From assembly GCF_000015045.1 (NCBI RefSeq), contig NC_008609.1, positions 992,001-1,056,000 on the forward strand: 64,000 nucleotides of DNA, written 5' to 3'. A model generated the notes under the pieces. It was not told the origin of the DNA, searched no databases, and saw only the letters and a list, made by a program, of their open reading frames with translations. Every line of letters begins with the position of its first letter. Positions within the stretch are counted from its first letter, which is position 1. This stretch comes from Pelobacter propionicus DSM 2379 (GTDB taxonomy: Bacteria; Desulfobacterota; Desulfuromonadia; Geobacterales; Pseudopelobacteraceae). Positions 18,244-28,587 of this stretch are shown here, in pieces. A program made the translations under genes and the position numbers.

Positions 18244-18510
18244 GTGCTGGCAACCGAAAAGAAGCAGGAAATCATCAAAGCATTCAAAAAACATGACAGC
18301 GATACAGGTTCTCCCGAGGTGCAGATCGCGATCCTCACCGAACGGATTACCTATCTCACCGAACACTTCAAGGTCCACAAGAAAGACCACCACAGCCGAA
18401 GGGGGCTTCTGAAGCTCGTTGGGCAGAGGCGTCGTCTTCTGGACTATCTGAAGGGCAAGGAAGTCGCCAGGTACAAGGCGGTCATCGAACGTCTCGGCAT
18501 ACGTAGATAA
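18244..18510 (+). CDS. rpsO: 30S ribosomal protein S15
   Basis: 88 residues from GTG 18244, which gives the standard S15 length and N-terminus; AGGGGG lies nine bases upstream. An ATG at 18226 in the same frame would add six residues. S15 landmarks: [45 protein letters not shown] and [12 protein letters not shown]. It binds the central domain of 16S rRNA. S15 often represses its own mRNA, but I see no specific pseudoknot here. Confidence 0.95.
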   Translation: MLATEKKQEIIKAFKKHDSDTGSPEVQIAILTERITYLTEHFKVHKKDHHSRRGLLKLVGQRRRLLDYLKGKEVARYKAVIERLGIRR

Positions 18511-18514
18511 CGAC

Positions 18515-18553
18515 AGGCACTCTACCCGGGCTCGAACGGGTAAAGTGCCTTTT
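18515..18553 (+). terminator. Terminator after rpsO (first of two)
   Basis: AGGCACTCTACCCG (from 18515) pairs with CGGGTAAAGTGCCT (ending 18550), with one internal mismatch, followed by TTT. Confidence 0.75.
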
Positions 18554-18573
18554 AATTTCATCTGCTCGAGTGG

Positions 18574-18606
18574 AAAAAAGAGCTTAACAGCTCTTTTTTA
18601 TTTTTG
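18574..18606 (+). terminator. Second terminator between rpsO and pnp
   Basis: AAAAAAGAGCT and AGCTCTTTTTT flank a TAAC loop (18585-18588), followed by ATTTTTG. The A-run/T-run symmetry means it could work in either direction. Together with the first hairpin it separates rpsO from pnp, which are usually cotranscribed in enterobacteria. Confidence 0.8.
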
Positions 18607-18733
18607 TTGGGGGCGTGGGTAGAATCTCTCCGCCGCCTCCTTCCTGAAACGGCTACTGCTGCTGATTGAGGAGGGAGACGGCGGGGACATTGTAGCGACG
18701 GCCCCAACGCAACAGTCAACAGGGAGGTACTCC

Positions 18734-20854
18734 ATGGAACACGTTGTAGATGTTGAGTTTGGCGGCAAGATGGTAACAATCTCCACCGGCAAGATGGCCA
18801 AGCAGGCCAACGGTGCGGTGGTGGTGAAGAGTGGCGACACAATGGTTCTGGTGACCGCCGTGGCCCAGAAAGAGGCCAAAGAGGGGCAGGATTTCTTTCC
18901 CCTGACCGTCAACTATACCGAGAAGGCCTATGCCGGCGGGAAGATCCCGGGCAGCTTCTTCAGGCGCGAGGCGCGCCCCTCCGACCCGGAGACGCTGACC
19001 TGCCGCTTGATCGACCGTCCCATCCGCCCGCTGTTTCCCGAAAATTTCTTGAACGACACCCAGATCATTGCAACGGTGGTCTCCGCTGATAAGGACCACG
19101 ATCCCCGGATACTCTCCATGCTGGGCGCATCGGCCGCGCTGGAGGTCTCCGACATTCCCTTCCAGGGGCCCATCGCCGGCGTCAAAGTGGGGCGGGTGGA
19201 TGGTAGACTGATCTGCAACCCGACTGCTGACGAACTTGAACTGAGCGATATGGAGATCGTGGTCGCCGCCAGCCGGGATGCCATCATCATGGTTGAGGGT
19301 GAGGCCAGATTCGTCTCCGAGGATGATATGCTGGATGCCATCTTCTTCGGCCATGCGGCGGTACAGCCGGTTCTGGAGGCCCAGGAAAAGCTGAAGCAGC
19401 TTGCCGGCGTTGCCAAGCGTGACGTGCCTCCTCCCGTCGTCGACCAGGCCCTGCTGGCCAGGGTGCGCGAACTGGCCAGCGAGCGCATGTCAGCCGCGGT
19501 CAAGATCAAGAGCAAGCAGGAACGCCACAACCAGATCGACCTGATCACGGCCGAGACGACCGCGTCCCTGGCCGCTGAGTTCGAGGGGAACGAGAAGCAG
19601 ATTCGCGCTTTTCTGGGAGACCTGGAGTACGAATGCGTTCGCGCCGATGTTCTGAACAGCGGGGTGCGCATCGATGGCCGCGACACGGTCACCATCCGTC
19701 CCATCGCCACCGAGGCGGGCCTGCTCCCCCGCACCCACGGCTCGGCCCTGTTCACCCGCGGCGAGACCCAGGCCCTGGTGGTCACCACCCTGGGCACCTC
19801 CAGCGACGAACAGCGCATGGACTCGCTCTACGGTGAATACCGCAAGCGTTTCCTGTTACACTACAATTTCCCTCCCTTCTCCGTGGGCGAAACCAGCTTC
19901 CGCCTCGGACCGGGGCGTCGCGAGATCGGCCACGGCATGCTCGCCGAGCGGGCGCTCTCGGCGATCCTCCCCAAGCATGACGATTTCCCCTACACCATCC
20001 GGATCGTATCCGAGACCCTGGAGAGCAACGGCTCCTCCTCCATGGCGGCAGTCTGCGGCGGCTGCATGTCGCTGATGGATGCCGGTGTGCCCATCTCCGC
20101 TCCGGTTGCCGGCATCGCCATGGGGTTGATCAAGGAGGGCGAGAAGGTCGCCATCCTCTCCGACATCCTGGGTGACGAGGACCATCTGGGCGACATGGAC
20201 TTCAAGGTGGCCGGCAGCAGCGACGGGATCACCGCTCTGCAGATGGATATCAAGATCGGCGGCGTCACCAGGGAGATCATGCAGAAGGCCCTGGCCCAGG
20301 CCCGCGAGGGGCGATTGCACATCCTGGGCAAGATGGCCGAGACCCTGGGTGCTCCCCGGCCGGAGATGTCGTCCTTTGCTCCGCGCATCACCACCATTTG
20401 GGTCAAGACCGACAAGATCAGGGACGTTATCGGTACGGGCGGCAAGAATATCCGCAACATCACCGAGACTACCGGCGTTACGGTGGATATCGAGGATACG
20501 GGTCGCATCAACATCGCCAGTACCAGCAAGGAAGCCTGTGATCTCGCCATCCAGATGATCCGCGGGCTGACCGACGAGGCCGAAGAAGGCAAGCTGTACA
20601 TGGGTATTGTCAAGAAGATCATGGATTTCGGTGCTTTTGTGGAAATCCTGCCCGGTACCGATGGACTCGTGCACATCTCCGAACTGGACACCAAGCGTGT
20701 CAAGACGGTTACCGAGGTGCTCAACGAGGGTGACCGGGTACTGGTCAAATGCATCGGTGTGGACAAGAACGGCAAGGTCAAGCTCTCCCGCAAGGAGGCT
20801 CTTGGGCTGAACCCGGACGGCACACCGGCAACGGACGCGCCTGCGGGCGAGTAG
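18734..20854 (+). CDS. pnp: Polynucleotide phosphorylase
   Basis: 706 residues, standard length. Two RNase PH cores are visible: residues 15-140 ([42 protein letters not shown]) and 315-540 ([33 protein letters not shown], the catalytic IAMGLIKEG and [16 protein letters not shown]). The KH domain ([16 protein letters not shown]) and S1 domain ([19 protein letters not shown]) close the protein. It degrades RNA 3' to 5' using phosphate. The start has AGGGAGG upstream. Confidence 0.97.
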   Translation: MEHVVDVEFGGKMVTISTGKMAKQANGAVVVKSGDTMVLVTAVAQKEAKEGQDFFPLTVNYTEKAYAGGKIPGSFFRREARPSDPETLTCRLIDRPIRPLFPENFLNDTQIIATVVSADKDHDPRILSMLGASAALEVSDIPFQGPIAGVKVGRVDGRLICNPTADELELSDMEIVVAASRDAIIMVEGEARFVSEDDMLDAIFFGHAAVQPVLEAQEKLKQLAGVAKRDVPPPVVDQALLARVRELASERMSAAVKIKSKQERHNQIDLITAETTASLAAEFEGNEKQIRAFLGDLEYECVRADVLNSGVRIDGRDTVTIRPIATEAGLLPRTHGSALFTRGETQALVVTTLGTSSDEQRMDSLYGEYRKRFLLHYNFPPFSVGETSFRLGPGRREIGHGMLAERALSAILPKHDDFPYTIRIVSETLESNGSSSMAAVCGGCMSLMDAGVPISAPVAGIAMGLIKEGEKVAILSDILGDEDHLGDMDFKVAGSSDGITALQMDIKIGGVTREIMQKALAQAREGRLHILGKMAETLGAPRPEMSSFAPRITTIWVKTDKIRDVIGTGGKNIRNITETTGVTVDIEDTGRINIASTSKEACDLAIQMIRGLTDEAEEGKLYMGIVKKIMDFGAFVEILPGTDGLVHISELDTKRVKTVTEVLNEGDRVLVKCIGVDKNGKVKLSRKEALGLNPDGTPATDAPAGE

Positions 20855-20881
20855 TCCTCAGTTGTATCTGTTTGCTCACAC

Positions 20882-20909
20882 GGGCGAAGCGCTTGCTTCG
20901 CCCTTTTTT
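20882..20909 (+). terminator. Terminator after pnp
   Basis: GGGCGAAGC (20882-20890) and GCTTCGCCC (20895-20903) with a GCTT loop and a run of six T. A second hairpin, TCGGGAC/GTCCCGA at 20913-20935, follows without a T-run. Confidence 0.9.
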
Positions 20910-21095
20910 AAGTCGGGACGGGATGGCTGTCCCGATTCTGTTCCTGGTTGCTATTTCCCGTAATTTGGTATTTACTGCATCGACTTGGCTCCAGCCTCCG
21001 TCGCCATGGGCGGGGCCGTTGCCTCTGCTTCTGACGGCTCACGGACTTCAGGGGACGGAGGTGTAGTTCATTTATGGAAACTGGTGAGGCTGTGT

Positions 21096-22061
21096 ATGAT
21101 TGTTGAAGAGGCTCGTCGTGTTATCCGGGTCGAGGCTGAGGCGCTTCTGGCCATGGCCGAACGGATCAACGGCGCATTCGAGCAGGCCGTGCGGATGATT
21201 TTGGACTGCACGGGACGGGTGGTGGTGAGCGGCATGGGCAAGTCGGGGCTCGTCGGACAGAAGATCGCCTCGACCATGGCATCCACCGGCACGCCGGCGC
21301 TTTTTCTGCACCCGGCCGAGGGAATCCACGGCGACCTGGGCATGATCATGAAAGGCGATGTGGTTATCGCCATCTCCAACAGCGGAGAAACCGAAGAAAT
21401 GCTGCGCATCCTGCCGATCATCAAACGCCTGGGCGCCAGGCTGATCGGCATGAGCGGCAATGCCGCCTCAACCCTGGCCCGCGGCAGCGACCTGTTCCTG
21501 GATGTGTCGGTAAAGGAAGAAGCCTGCCCGCTGGGGCTTGCTCCCACCGCATCAACCACGGCAACCCTTGCCATGGGAGATGCTCTGGCTGTGGCCTTGC
21601 TGATCCAGCGCGGCTTTCGCGCCGAGGACTTCGCCCTCTTTCATCCCGGCGGAGCCCTGGGCAAGAAGCTGTTCCTGCGGGTGGAAGACCTGATGCACTC
21701 CGGCGACGAGATTCCCATGGTATCCGCGCAGGCCGTGATGAGGGACGTTCTGTTCGTCATCAGCGCCAAGCGGCTGGGCGTGACCGGAGTGGCAGGCGAT
21801 AACGGTGAACTGCGTGGCGTTATCACCGACGGGGATCTGCGCCGGGCCCTGGAAAAGGGGTACGACATCCTCGAACGGGAGGCCGAAGCGATCATGAGGC
21901 TCAACCCCAAGAGGATCAGTCGCCATGAACTGGCGGCTGCCGCGCTGCGGCTGATGGAGCAGTACTCCATCACCTCCCTGTTTGTCTTTGACGACGACAC
22001 AAGCAGTGTGCCCTGTGGCATCGTTCATCTGCACGACATTCTGCGCTCGGGGATAGCCTGA
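21096..22061 (+). CDS. kdsD: Arabinose-5-phosphate isomerase (Kdo pathway)
   Basis: 321 residues from ATG 21096, chosen because it matches the family's N-terminus; the frame is open further upstream. The SIS domain shows VSGMGKSGLVGQKIASTMAS, HGDLGMIMKGDVVIAISNSGETEEM and TASTTATLAMGDALAVAL. Two CBS domains follow (LFVISAKRLGVTGV...GVITDGDLRRAL). It converts ribulose 5-phosphate to arabinose 5-phosphate, the first step to Kdo. Its stop overlaps the start of kdsC by one base, so the two consecutive Kdo steps are coupled. Confidence 0.95.
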   Translation: MIVEEARRVIRVEAEALLAMAERINGAFEQAVRMILDCTGRVVVSGMGKSGLVGQKIASTMASTGTPALFLHPAEGIHGDLGMIMKGDVVIAISNSGETEEMLRILPIIKRLGARLIGMSGNAASTLARGSDLFLDVSVKEEACPLGLAPTASTTATLAMGDALAVALLIQRGFRAEDFALFHPGGALGKKLFLRVEDLMHSGDEIPMVSAQAVMRDVLFVISAKRLGVTGVAGDNGELRGVITDGDLRRALEKGYDILEREAEAIMRLNPKRISRHELAAAALRLMEQYSITSLFVFDDDTSSVPCGIVHLHDILRSGIA

Positions 22062-22576
22062 TGCAGGAGAAACTTAAAAAGATCAAACTACTGCTCCTGG
22101 ATGTGGACGGCGTCATGACCGATGGCGGTATCGTGTTTGACGGCAACGGCCTGGAAACCAAGGTCTTCAACGTCAAGGACGGCCATGGTATCAAGATGCT
22201 CCAGCGTTACGGGATCCAAGTGGGAGTCATTACCGGCAGAACCTCGGCCGTGGTGGATATCAGAACCCGTGAACTGGGCATCGAACTGGTGTACCAGGGG
22301 GCTCTCAAGAAGATGGAAAGCTATGCCGACGTGAAGCAGAAAACCGGTCTGGATGACTGTCAGGTCGCTTACATGGGGGACGACGTCATTGATGTTCCGG
22401 TTATGAGGCGGGTCGGTTTTGCGGCCGCTCCTCCTGATGCGCTGCCGGAGGTGCTGGCCGTTGCCGACTATGTGTCATCCCGCTCCGGCGGAAGGGGTGC
22501 GGTGCGAGAGGTATGCGATCTTATCCTCAAGGGGCGTGGCTTCTGGCCTGAAATCGCCACGCGCTATGAGTTGTGA
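22061..22576 (+). CDS. kdsC: Kdo-8-phosphate phosphatase
   Basis: 171 residues, a capless HAD phosphatase. The nucleophile motif is LLLDVDGVMTDGGIVFDGNG; motif II threonine is in VGVITGRTSAVV; motif III lysine is near GALKKMESY; motif IV is AYMGDDVIDVPVM. The C-terminal SSRSGGRGAVREVCDLIL matches KdsC, where it contributes to the tetramer active site. It removes phosphate from Kdo 8-phosphate before CMP-Kdo formation. lptC follows after 88 bases. Confidence 0.95.
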   Translation: MQEKLKKIKLLLLDVDGVMTDGGIVFDGNGLETKVFNVKDGHGIKMLQRYGIQVGVITGRTSAVVDIRTRELGIELVYQGALKKMESYADVKQKTGLDDCQVAYMGDDVIDVPVMRRVGFAAAPPDALPEVLAVADYVSSRSGGRGAVREVCDLILKGRGFWPEIATRYEL

Positions 22577-22664
22577 CGTGAGGTATACAAGCTCCATGCC
22601 AACTAGCCGGATAAACATACGTTTCGCTGGACAGCCCTCCGGCGCGATGCTATAGTGCGCCAGT

Positions 22665-23231
22665 ATGGTATCGTCCCGGAACATCAGGCTTGCACTGGCC
22701 CTTCTTGTCGTGACGGCGGTCATCGGTATCGTGGCTGCTATCTTCCTGAACGGCTCCAAACCGGCCCCGTCGGAGCCGGTTTCCCCGCAGACTCCCCGCA
22801 ATGTCGATTTAGCCCTTCGCGACGCACGCTTCACCGAGGTGCGTAACGGCGCTACCGTCTGGACCATTGTGGCCGAGCGTGCCGAGTACATCAAGGAGGG
22901 GGAAGTTGCTAACCTTAGCGGCATCCGCATGCTGTTCGTCAAGAGGCCCGGTACGGGAAATATCACGGTAACTGCCGAGAGGGGAACCTACTCCACGAAG
23001 AGCAGAAACGTCACCTTGCGTGGCACGGTGCACATGACGACGGATTCGGGTATCGTGTTCGATACTGAGACCCTCGACTATCATGCCGCCACGTCACGTT
23101 TCGTAACGAATGATTCGGTAACCTTCCGCCAACAGCGCATGACGCTGACCGCACGGGGCATGGATCTGGATGTGGACGGCCAGGTGGTCCGCTTCCACAG
23201 TGCGGTTGATGCGATTGTGAAACGGCGATAG
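22665..23231 (+). CDS. lptC: LPS export protein LptC
   Basis: 188 residues. One N-terminal membrane anchor (LALALLVVTAVIGIVAAIFL) is followed by a beta-jellyroll domain: VDLALRDARFTEVRNGATVWTIVAERAEYIKEG, ITVTAERGTYSTKSRNVTLRGTVHMTTDSG and a final strand VVRFHSAVDAIVKRR. LptC links the inner-membrane LptB2FG transporter to the periplasmic LptA bridge. It lies directly before lptA and lptB, as in many Gram-negatives. lptF and lptG are not in the window. Confidence 0.9.
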   Translation: MVSSRNIRLALALLVVTAVIGIVAAIFLNGSKPAPSEPVSPQTPRNVDLALRDARFTEVRNGATVWTIVAERAEYIKEGEVANLSGIRMLFVKRPGTGNITVTAERGTYSTKSRNVTLRGTVHMTTDSGIVFDTETLDYHAATSRFVTNDSVTFRQQRMTLTARGMDLDVDGQVVRFHSAVDAIVKRR

Positions 23232-23257
23232 CACAGAGTCGGTATGAGAGCACACCT

Positions 23258-23782
23258 ATGAAACTAATCATGACATGTATCCAGCTGGTCACCCTGCTTC
23301 TCCTGGCAGTTCCTCTTCTGGCGGCTCCTGCCGATGGCGGGGTGTCACGTAAAGATCGCTCGAACCTGCCCATCACCATTAAGGCTAGTCAGTTGACGGC
23401 CGACAACAAGGGCAAGAAGGCTGTCTTTACCGGAAAGGTGGTTGCGAAACAGGGAGATATCACTATCTTCTCCGACAAGCTGACCATCCACTATGGCACC
23501 AACAAGAACGAGGTGGAGAAGATCGAGGCCGACGGCAACGTGCGCATCGTTCAGGAAAACCGTGTCGGTAGCGCCGCTCACGCCGTTTACGACAGCAAGG
23601 AAGGAAAAATTACCCTCAGCGGCGGTACCCCCCGAGTCACCCAGGGAGCCGACTCCACCACCGGAAAGATCATCACCTATCTGATCGATGATGAGCGGAG
23701 TACCGTTACCGGGGATGCCGGCGCGCCGGTTGTGACGATTATCCACCCCAGGGAGAGGAAGAACAATGACGCTCCCCGCTGA
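23258..23782 (+). CDS. lptA: LPS transport periplasmic protein LptA
   Basis: 174 residues: a signal peptide ([23 protein letters not shown]), then an OstA-like jellyroll: [74 protein letters not shown]. LptA polymerises into the bridge that carries LPS to the outer membrane. The end overlaps lptB by 17 bases, so the two are probably translated together. Confidence 0.92.
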   Translation: MKLIMTCIQLVTLLLLAVPLLAAPADGGVSRKDRSNLPITIKASQLTADNKGKKAVFTGKVVAKQGDITIFSDKLTIHYGTNKNEVEKIEADGNVRIVQENRVGSAAHAVYDSKEGKITLSGGTPRVTQGADSTTGKIITYLIDDERSTVTGDAGAPVVTIIHPRERKNNDAPR

Positions 23783-24509
23783 CAAGGGTTTGCGGCTCTG
23801 GTCCGAGGGGTTGCGTAAACGGTATGGCGACCGCCAGGTCGTCAGCGGTGTCGACCTCTCCATCCAGGCGGGGACGGTTGTCGGCCTGCTGGGCCCCAAC
23901 GGGGCCGGAAAGACCACGACCTTTTACATGGTGGTCGGCCTGACGCAGCCAAGCGAGGGCAGGGTTTTCCTGGGCGACAGCGACATAACCGGACTGCCCA
24001 TGTACCAGCGCGCACGGCGTGGCATCGGCTACCTTCCCCAGGAAGCCTCCGTCTTTCGGAAGCTGTCCGTGACCGATAACCTGCTGGCGATACTGGAAGT
24101 GGTGGAACCGGACCGGGCAACCCGTATCAGCCGCATGGAACAGCTGCTTGAGGAGTTCGGCATCAGCCATATCGCCGATGTCAAGGGGTATGCCCTCTCA
24201 GGCGGAGAGCGCCGACGGGTCGAGATCGCCCGTGCGCTGATCACCAATCCCGCGTTTATCCTCCTGGATGAACCATTCGCAGGCATCGATCCCATTGCAG
24301 TGTCGGAAATCCAGAAACTGATCGTAACCCTCAAGGAACGAAATATCGGTGTGCTGATCTCGGACCACAACGTGCGCGAAACGCTTGGAGTGTGCGACCT
24401 GGCGTATATCATGAGCGACGGCGCGGTTCTGGAGTGCGGAACCCCGGAGGAGATCGCGTCCAGTCGCAAGGCGCGGGAGATTTACCTGGGAGACGGATTC
24501 CGTTTGTAG
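23766..24509 (+). CDS. lptB: LPS export ABC transporter ATPase LptB
   Basis: 247 residues, a complete ABC ATPase. Walker A is GPNGAGKTT, the Q-loop is in VGLTQPSEG, the signature is [17 protein letters not shown], Walker B is [13 protein letters not shown] and the switch histidine is in [27 protein letters not shown] and the [11 protein letters not shown]-terminal part are typical of LptB. It powers LPS extraction together with LptF/LptG, which are encoded elsewhere. rpoN begins 32 bases downstream, the common lptB-rpoN order. Confidence 0.96.
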   Translation: MTLPADKGLRLWSEGLRKRYGDRQVVSGVDLSIQAGTVVGLLGPNGAGKTTTFYMVVGLTQPSEGRVFLGDSDITGLPMYQRARRGIGYLPQEASVFRKLSVTDNLLAILEVVEPDRATRISRMEQLLEEFGISHIADVKGYALSGGERRRVEIARALITNPAFILLDEPFAGIDPIAVSEIQKLIVTLKERNIGVLISDHNVRETLGVCDLAYIMSDGAVLECGTPEEIASSRKAREIYLGDGFRL

Positions 24510-24541
24510 GCCGGACTTTTTTTTAATAGGTACTGAACGAT

Positions 24542-25981
24542 ATGGCTTTGGAGATGCGCCAACAAATAAAGATGACCCAGCAGCTGGTGATGACACCCCA
24601 GTTGCAGCAGGCCATCAAGCTGCTCCAGTTGACCCGTATCGAACTTCAGGATGTGGTGCGTCAGGAGTTGGAGGAGAATCCGCTTCTCGAAGAAGCTGGC
24701 GAGCCGGAGGAGGGGGGGGATCCCGAGTCGGTTGACGCCCCGGAAAAGGAAGCGGAACCGCCTGCGGAGACGGACGAATTCCGCGAGGTGGAAGCGGGCG
24801 ATGACACCCTGCGCGACTGGGACAGTTACCTGGACGGGTATAACTACAGTTCCGGTGAGCAGTACAGCGGCGATGACGATCGCCCATCCTTCGAGAGTCT
24901 GTTGACCCGCAAGGGGACGCTGATTGATCACCTGCTCTGGCAACTGCACATGGGGCATTTCCTCCCCGATCAGGTGCGCATCGGCGAGGAGATCATCGGC
25001 AACATCGACGAGGGTGGATATCTGCGCTCCACGATTGAGGAAATAGGGCAGGCCTGTGACGTCCCCGAAGATGATGTCCTGGCGGTGCTGAAACATATCC
25101 AGGAGTTCGATCCCACCGGTGTCGGTGCTCGGGACCTGCGCGAGTGTCTGCTGATCCAGGCCCGTTTTCTTGGCATGCAGGGCGGTGTCGTCGAACGAAT
25201 CCTGCAGAACCATCTCAAGGCGCTGGAAACGCGCAACTATAAGTTGATTGCCCGCGATTTGGGAGTCGACCTGCATCAGGTGCATATCGCCGCCAAGATA
25301 ATTGGCGGACTGGACCCCCGGCCAGGCAGGCTCTTCGGTTCCGATGAAACGCACTACATCTCGCCCGACATCTTCGTCTCCAAGCTGGGGGACGACTATG
25401 TGGTCATGCTCAATGAGGAAGGGCTGCCGAACCTCAAGGTCAGCCACTTCTATTCTGAAGCGCGCAGCAGCGGCTCCGTGGACTCCCGTGCCGAGGAGTA
25501 CATCGGGGAAAAGATCCGCTCTGCCCTTTGGCTGATCAAGAGCATTCAGCAGCGCCAGCGAACCATCTACAAGGTCGCCAAAAGTATCGTCCGCTTCCAG
25601 CGCGAATTCCTCGATTACGGCATCGAATACTTGCGTCCCCTGGTGCTGCGCGATGTGGCCGATGATATCGGCATGCACGAATCCACCATCAGCCGCGTCA
25701 CCACGAACAAGTACATGCAGACCCCTCAGGGATTGTATGAACTCAAGTACTTCTTCAACAGCGGGCTTGCCACCAGCGGTGGGGATTTCGTCGCCTCGGA
25801 GAGTGTTAAGACCCGTATTCGTGAGATAATAGAAAAGGAAGATCCGCGCAAACCGCTGTCAGACCAGAAAATTGCCGAGATGCTCATGGCTGAGAAGGTC
25901 ACTATCGCCAGGAGGACCGTAACCAAGTACCGTGAGCTGCTCAGGCTCGGTTCCTCGTCGGAGCGCAAACGACATTTCTGA
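24542..25981 (+). CDS. rpoN: RNA polymerase sigma-54 factor
   Basis: 479 residues. Region I is the Gln-rich MRQQIKMTQQLVMTPQLQQA segment that contacts activators. An acidic linker (residues 45-110) follows, then the core-binding domain, the helix-turn-helix RDVADDIGMHESTISRVTTNKY and the RpoN box ARRTVTKYRE near the C-terminus, which reads the -24 element. A near-perfect sigma-54 promoter lies in this window at 35,785 and an NtrC-type activator gene at 34,298. Confidence 0.97.
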   Translation: MALEMRQQIKMTQQLVMTPQLQQAIKLLQLTRIELQDVVRQELEENPLLEEAGEPEEGGDPESVDAPEKEAEPPAETDEFREVEAGDDTLRDWDSYLDGYNYSSGEQYSGDDDRPSFESLLTRKGTLIDHLLWQLHMGHFLPDQVRIGEEIIGNIDEGGYLRSTIEEIGQACDVPEDDVLAVLKHIQEFDPTGVGARDLRECLLIQARFLGMQGGVVERILQNHLKALETRNYKLIARDLGVDLHQVHIAAKIIGGLDPRPGRLFGSDETHYISPDIFVSKLGDDYVVMLNEEGLPNLKVSHFYSEARSSGSVDSRAEEYIGEKIRSALWLIKSIQQRQRTIYKVAKSIVRFQREFLDYGIEYLRPLVLRDVADDIGMHESTISRVTTNKYMQTPQGLYELKYFFNSGLATSGGDFVASESVKTRIREIIEKEDPRKPLSDQKIAEMLMAEKVTIARRTVTKYRELLRLGSSSERKRHF

Positions 25982-26122
25982 CTCTAAGGATTTCCCGGGT
26001 GCCGTAGCGGTCAACGGTCGGATGGAATTGGCGGGAGGAGTTCCCGCCGGGCCATGTCGATCCTACCCGGTTTTTGATGAACCAGAAACGACTGAATACG
26101 ACACTACATGAAGGAGGAAGGT

Positions 26123-26671
26123 ATGCAGATAACCACGACATTCAGACACATGGAGCAGAGTGAGGCCCTCAAGTCCTACGCCGAGGAGAAACTTGACCGG
26201 GTGAAGAAGTATATCGACGAGCCGATCACCGCTCAGGTCTTTTTTAGCGTTGAGAAGAAGATCCGTCACATCGTCGAGATCGTCATCACCGCCAAGGGAA
26301 TCAGCACAAAGGCTTCCGAGGCGACCAGCGACATGTACGCCGCCGTCGATGCCGTGATCGACAAGATCGAACGCCAGCTCAAGCGCTACAAGGAAAAGAT
26401 CAAGGCCCACAAGCCGAGCACCGACGGGAATGGCCGCCAGATCTCCAAGAAAATCTTCGAGGCCGAGAGCATTGACAGCAGCTCCGAGCCGGTGGTCATC
26501 AGCACGAAAATCGAAACCGCCAAGCCCATGTCCATCGAAGAGGCTGTCATGCAGATGGATCTGCTGCACAAGGACTTTATCGTGTTCACCGATGCCGGCA
26601 GCAGCAACATCAATGTCCTCTACCGCCGCAAGGACGGCAATTACGGCATCATCGAGCCGCAGCAGTCCTAA
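26123..26671 (+). CDS. hpf: Long-form ribosome hibernation-promoting factor
   Basis: 182 residues from ATG 26123; AAGGAGGAAGG decides this start over ATG 26108. The N-terminal S30AE domain (MQITTTFRHMEQSEALKSYAEEKLD...VEIVITAKGI) binds the decoding centre. The C-terminal domain from about residue 125 (VVISTKIETAKPMSIEEAVMQMDLLHKDFIVFTDA) dimerises ribosomes into 100S particles. Its position after rpoN is conserved in many bacteria, where it is also called the sigma-54 modulation protein. Confidence 0.95.
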   Translation: MQITTTFRHMEQSEALKSYAEEKLDRVKKYIDEPITAQVFFSVEKKIRHIVEIVITAKGISTKASEATSDMYAAVDAVIDKIERQLKRYKEKIKAHKPSTDGNGRQISKKIFEAESIDSSSEPVVISTKIETAKPMSIEEAVMQMDLLHKDFIVFTDAGSSNINVLYRRKDGNYGIIEPQQS

Positions 26672-26716
26672 AGCGGTGATCCCTTCGGGGAACAACTCAT
26701 GGCAGGAACGAAGAAC

Positions 26717-26741
26717 GGAGGCGCCCGCTAAGGGCGCCTCC
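26717..26741 (+). terminator. Hairpin between hpf and hprK
   Basis: GGAGGCGCCC (26717-26726) pairs with GGGCGCCTCC (26732-26741) around a five-base loop. No T-run follows. It ends a few bases before the hprK ribosome site, so it may attenuate readthrough or limit hprK translation rather than terminate fully. Confidence 0.5.
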
Positions 26742-26754
26742 GTCTCCGTGGAGA

Positions 26755-27720
26755 ATGCCGGTGGAAGGAATCAGTCTCAGCATACAGGAGCTTCTCGATG
26801 ACCAGGAGTACGGTCTCGGGTTGACGCTCCTCGCCGGCAAACGTGGCTTGACCAACCGGGTGGTCAGTTCCCGAATCCAGAAGCCGGGCCTGGCCTTGAC
26901 CGGCTATACGGAACATTTTCACCCCGACCGGGTACAGGTCCTCGGGAATACGGAGATATCCTACCTCAGTAAACTCGACAGCCACCTGGCCGCGGAGTGC
27001 GTCAGGACGGTGTGCTCCTTCCCCATATCCTGCTTCATTATTACCACGGGGCTCGTTCCTCCCCCTTTTCTCCTTGAAACGGTAGAGGCTGCCGGTATCC
27101 CGACGCTGAACACGTCGCTCAAATCATCCACGTTTATTTCCCTGCTTACCAAGTTTCTGGAGGAGAGGCTGCTACCCACCACCCACCTGCATGGCGTGCT
27201 GGTGGAGGTGCTGGGCGTCGGCATCCTGCTGACCGGAAAGAGCGGCATCGGAAAGAGTGAGTGCGCCCTTGACCTGATCATACGGGGACACCGCCTGGTT
27301 GCCGACGACATGGTCTACATCAAGAAGAAGATGCCGGCCACACTGGTGGGACAATCGGAAAAGTCCATTCAGCACCTCATGGAGATCCGTGGGCTGGGAA
27401 TCATCAATATAAAGGATCTGTACGGCGTGTCCTCGATCCGCGAGAAGAAGATTGTTGACATGCTCCTGGAGCTCAAAGAGTGGGATCCGGATCAGGAGTA
27501 CGACCGTCTGGGACTGGACGACCACAGTACGACGATCCTGGGCGTTGACATCCCCCACATCATCATTCCCGTCCGGCCTGGCCGGAACCTCGGCTCCATC
27601 ATCGAGGTAGCGGCCAGGAACTTCCTGCTCAAGGGGATGGGCTATCACTCGGCCCTGGATTTCCAGAACCGCCTCCTGGCGCGACTGGAAGTGCGGCCGC
27701 TGGGAAACGAGGTGGAATAG
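26755..27720 (+). CDS. hprK: HPr kinase/phosphorylase
   Basis: 321 residues from ATG 26755; GTG 26761 in the same frame is better spaced from GGAG at 26750. The C-terminal kinase domain has Walker A GKSGIGKSECAL, then the family signature MEIRGLGIINIKDLYG and the PVRPGRN segment. The N-terminal domain contains TGYTEHFHPDRVQVLGNTEI, typical of HprK. It phosphorylates and dephosphorylates HPr on serine. Its target serine is present in the HPr encoded at 29,968. rapZ starts three bases after its stop. Confidence 0.95.
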   Translation: MPVEGISLSIQELLDDQEYGLGLTLLAGKRGLTNRVVSSRIQKPGLALTGYTEHFHPDRVQVLGNTEISYLSKLDSHLAAECVRTVCSFPISCFIITTGLVPPPFLLETVEAAGIPTLNTSLKSSTFISLLTKFLEERLLPTTHLHGVLVEVLGVGILLTGKSGIGKSECALDLIIRGHRLVADDMVYIKKKMPATLVGQSEKSIQHLMEIRGLGIINIKDLYGVSSIREKKIVDMLLELKEWDPDQEYDRLGLDDHSTTILGVDIPHIIIPVRPGRNLGSIIEVAARNFLLKGMGYHSALDFQNRLLARLEVRPLGNEVE

Positions 27721-27723
27721 GGC

Positions 27724-28587
27724 ATGAGGATTATCGTCATCACCGGCATGTCCGGTTCGGGCAAGTCCACGGCGGTCAGGGCGCTGGAGGACGAGGGCTT
27801 CTACTGCATCGACAACCTTCCCATGCGCCTGTTCCGGCCCTTTGTGGAGCTGATCGAGAAATCGGGCGATTCCTACCGGGGAATCGTCCTTGTTGCCGAT
27901 ATACGTGGGCGCGAATTCCTGAAAGGATTCGAAAACACGTTCCAGACGTTGCGCGACCAAGGGCACGGCGTTGAGATCTTTTTCATCGATGCCTCCGATG
28001 ACGTGCTCATCCGGCGCTTCTCGGAGACACGGCGCCGTCACCCGGCGGAGGAGCAGTGCACCGTCTCCGAGGGGATCAGGATCGAGCGGGAGCGGCTGTC
28101 CACCCTGCGCCAGATGGCCACCAGGATCATCGATAGCTCGGATTTCAACGTGCATCAGCTGAAGGAACTGATCCTGCGCATCGTGCGTGGAGAGGATGCC
28201 GAGACTCCGATGGTGATCGAGATCAAGTCGTTCGGATTCCGCTATGGCATCCCGCTGGAGTCGTCGATTGTCATGGATGTGCGTTTCCTGCCCAATCCTT
28301 TCTTCGTGCCGCGGCTGAAGCCCGGTTCCGGACTGGATGACGAGGTGCGCGAGTACATTCTGGACAACCCCAAGACAGCCACCTTTCTGGACTGCTTTTT
28401 CCCCATGCTTGACATGCTTGTTCCCGCGCATCGCCAGGAGGGGAAATACTATCTGACCATCTCCATCGGTTGTACCGGCGGGAGGCATCGCTCGGTGGCC
28501 ATTGCCGAGGCCACGGCCATGTACCTGCGTGCGGACTGGCCCACGGTACGCATTACTCACAGGGATATTGAAAAGGGACAGCAATGA
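27724..28587 (+). CDS. rapZ: RNase adapter protein RapZ
   Basis: 287 residues. The N-terminal P-loop is ITGMSGSGKSTAVRALEDEGFYCIDNLP. The C-terminal domain carries SFGFRYGIPLESSIVMDVRFLPNPF and the conserved SIGCTGGRHRSVAIAE. In enterobacteria RapZ binds sRNAs and glucosamine 6-phosphate and steers RNase E; outside them its role is less clear. Its stop overlaps the next gene, the EIIA component, by four bases, forming an hprK-rapZ-PTS cluster. Confidence 0.95.
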   Translation: MRIIVITGMSGSGKSTAVRALEDEGFYCIDNLPMRLFRPFVELIEKSGDSYRGIVLVADIRGREFLKGFENTFQTLRDQGHGVEIFFIDASDDVLIRRFSETRRRHPAEEQCTVSEGIRIERERLSTLRQMATRIIDSSDFNVHQLKELILRIVRGEDAETPMVIEIKSFGFRYGIPLESSIVMDVRFLPNPFFVPRLKPGSGLDDEVREYILDNPKTATFLDCFFPMLDMLVPAHRQEGKYYLTISIGCTGGRHRSVAIAEATAMYLRADWPTVRITHRDIEKGQQ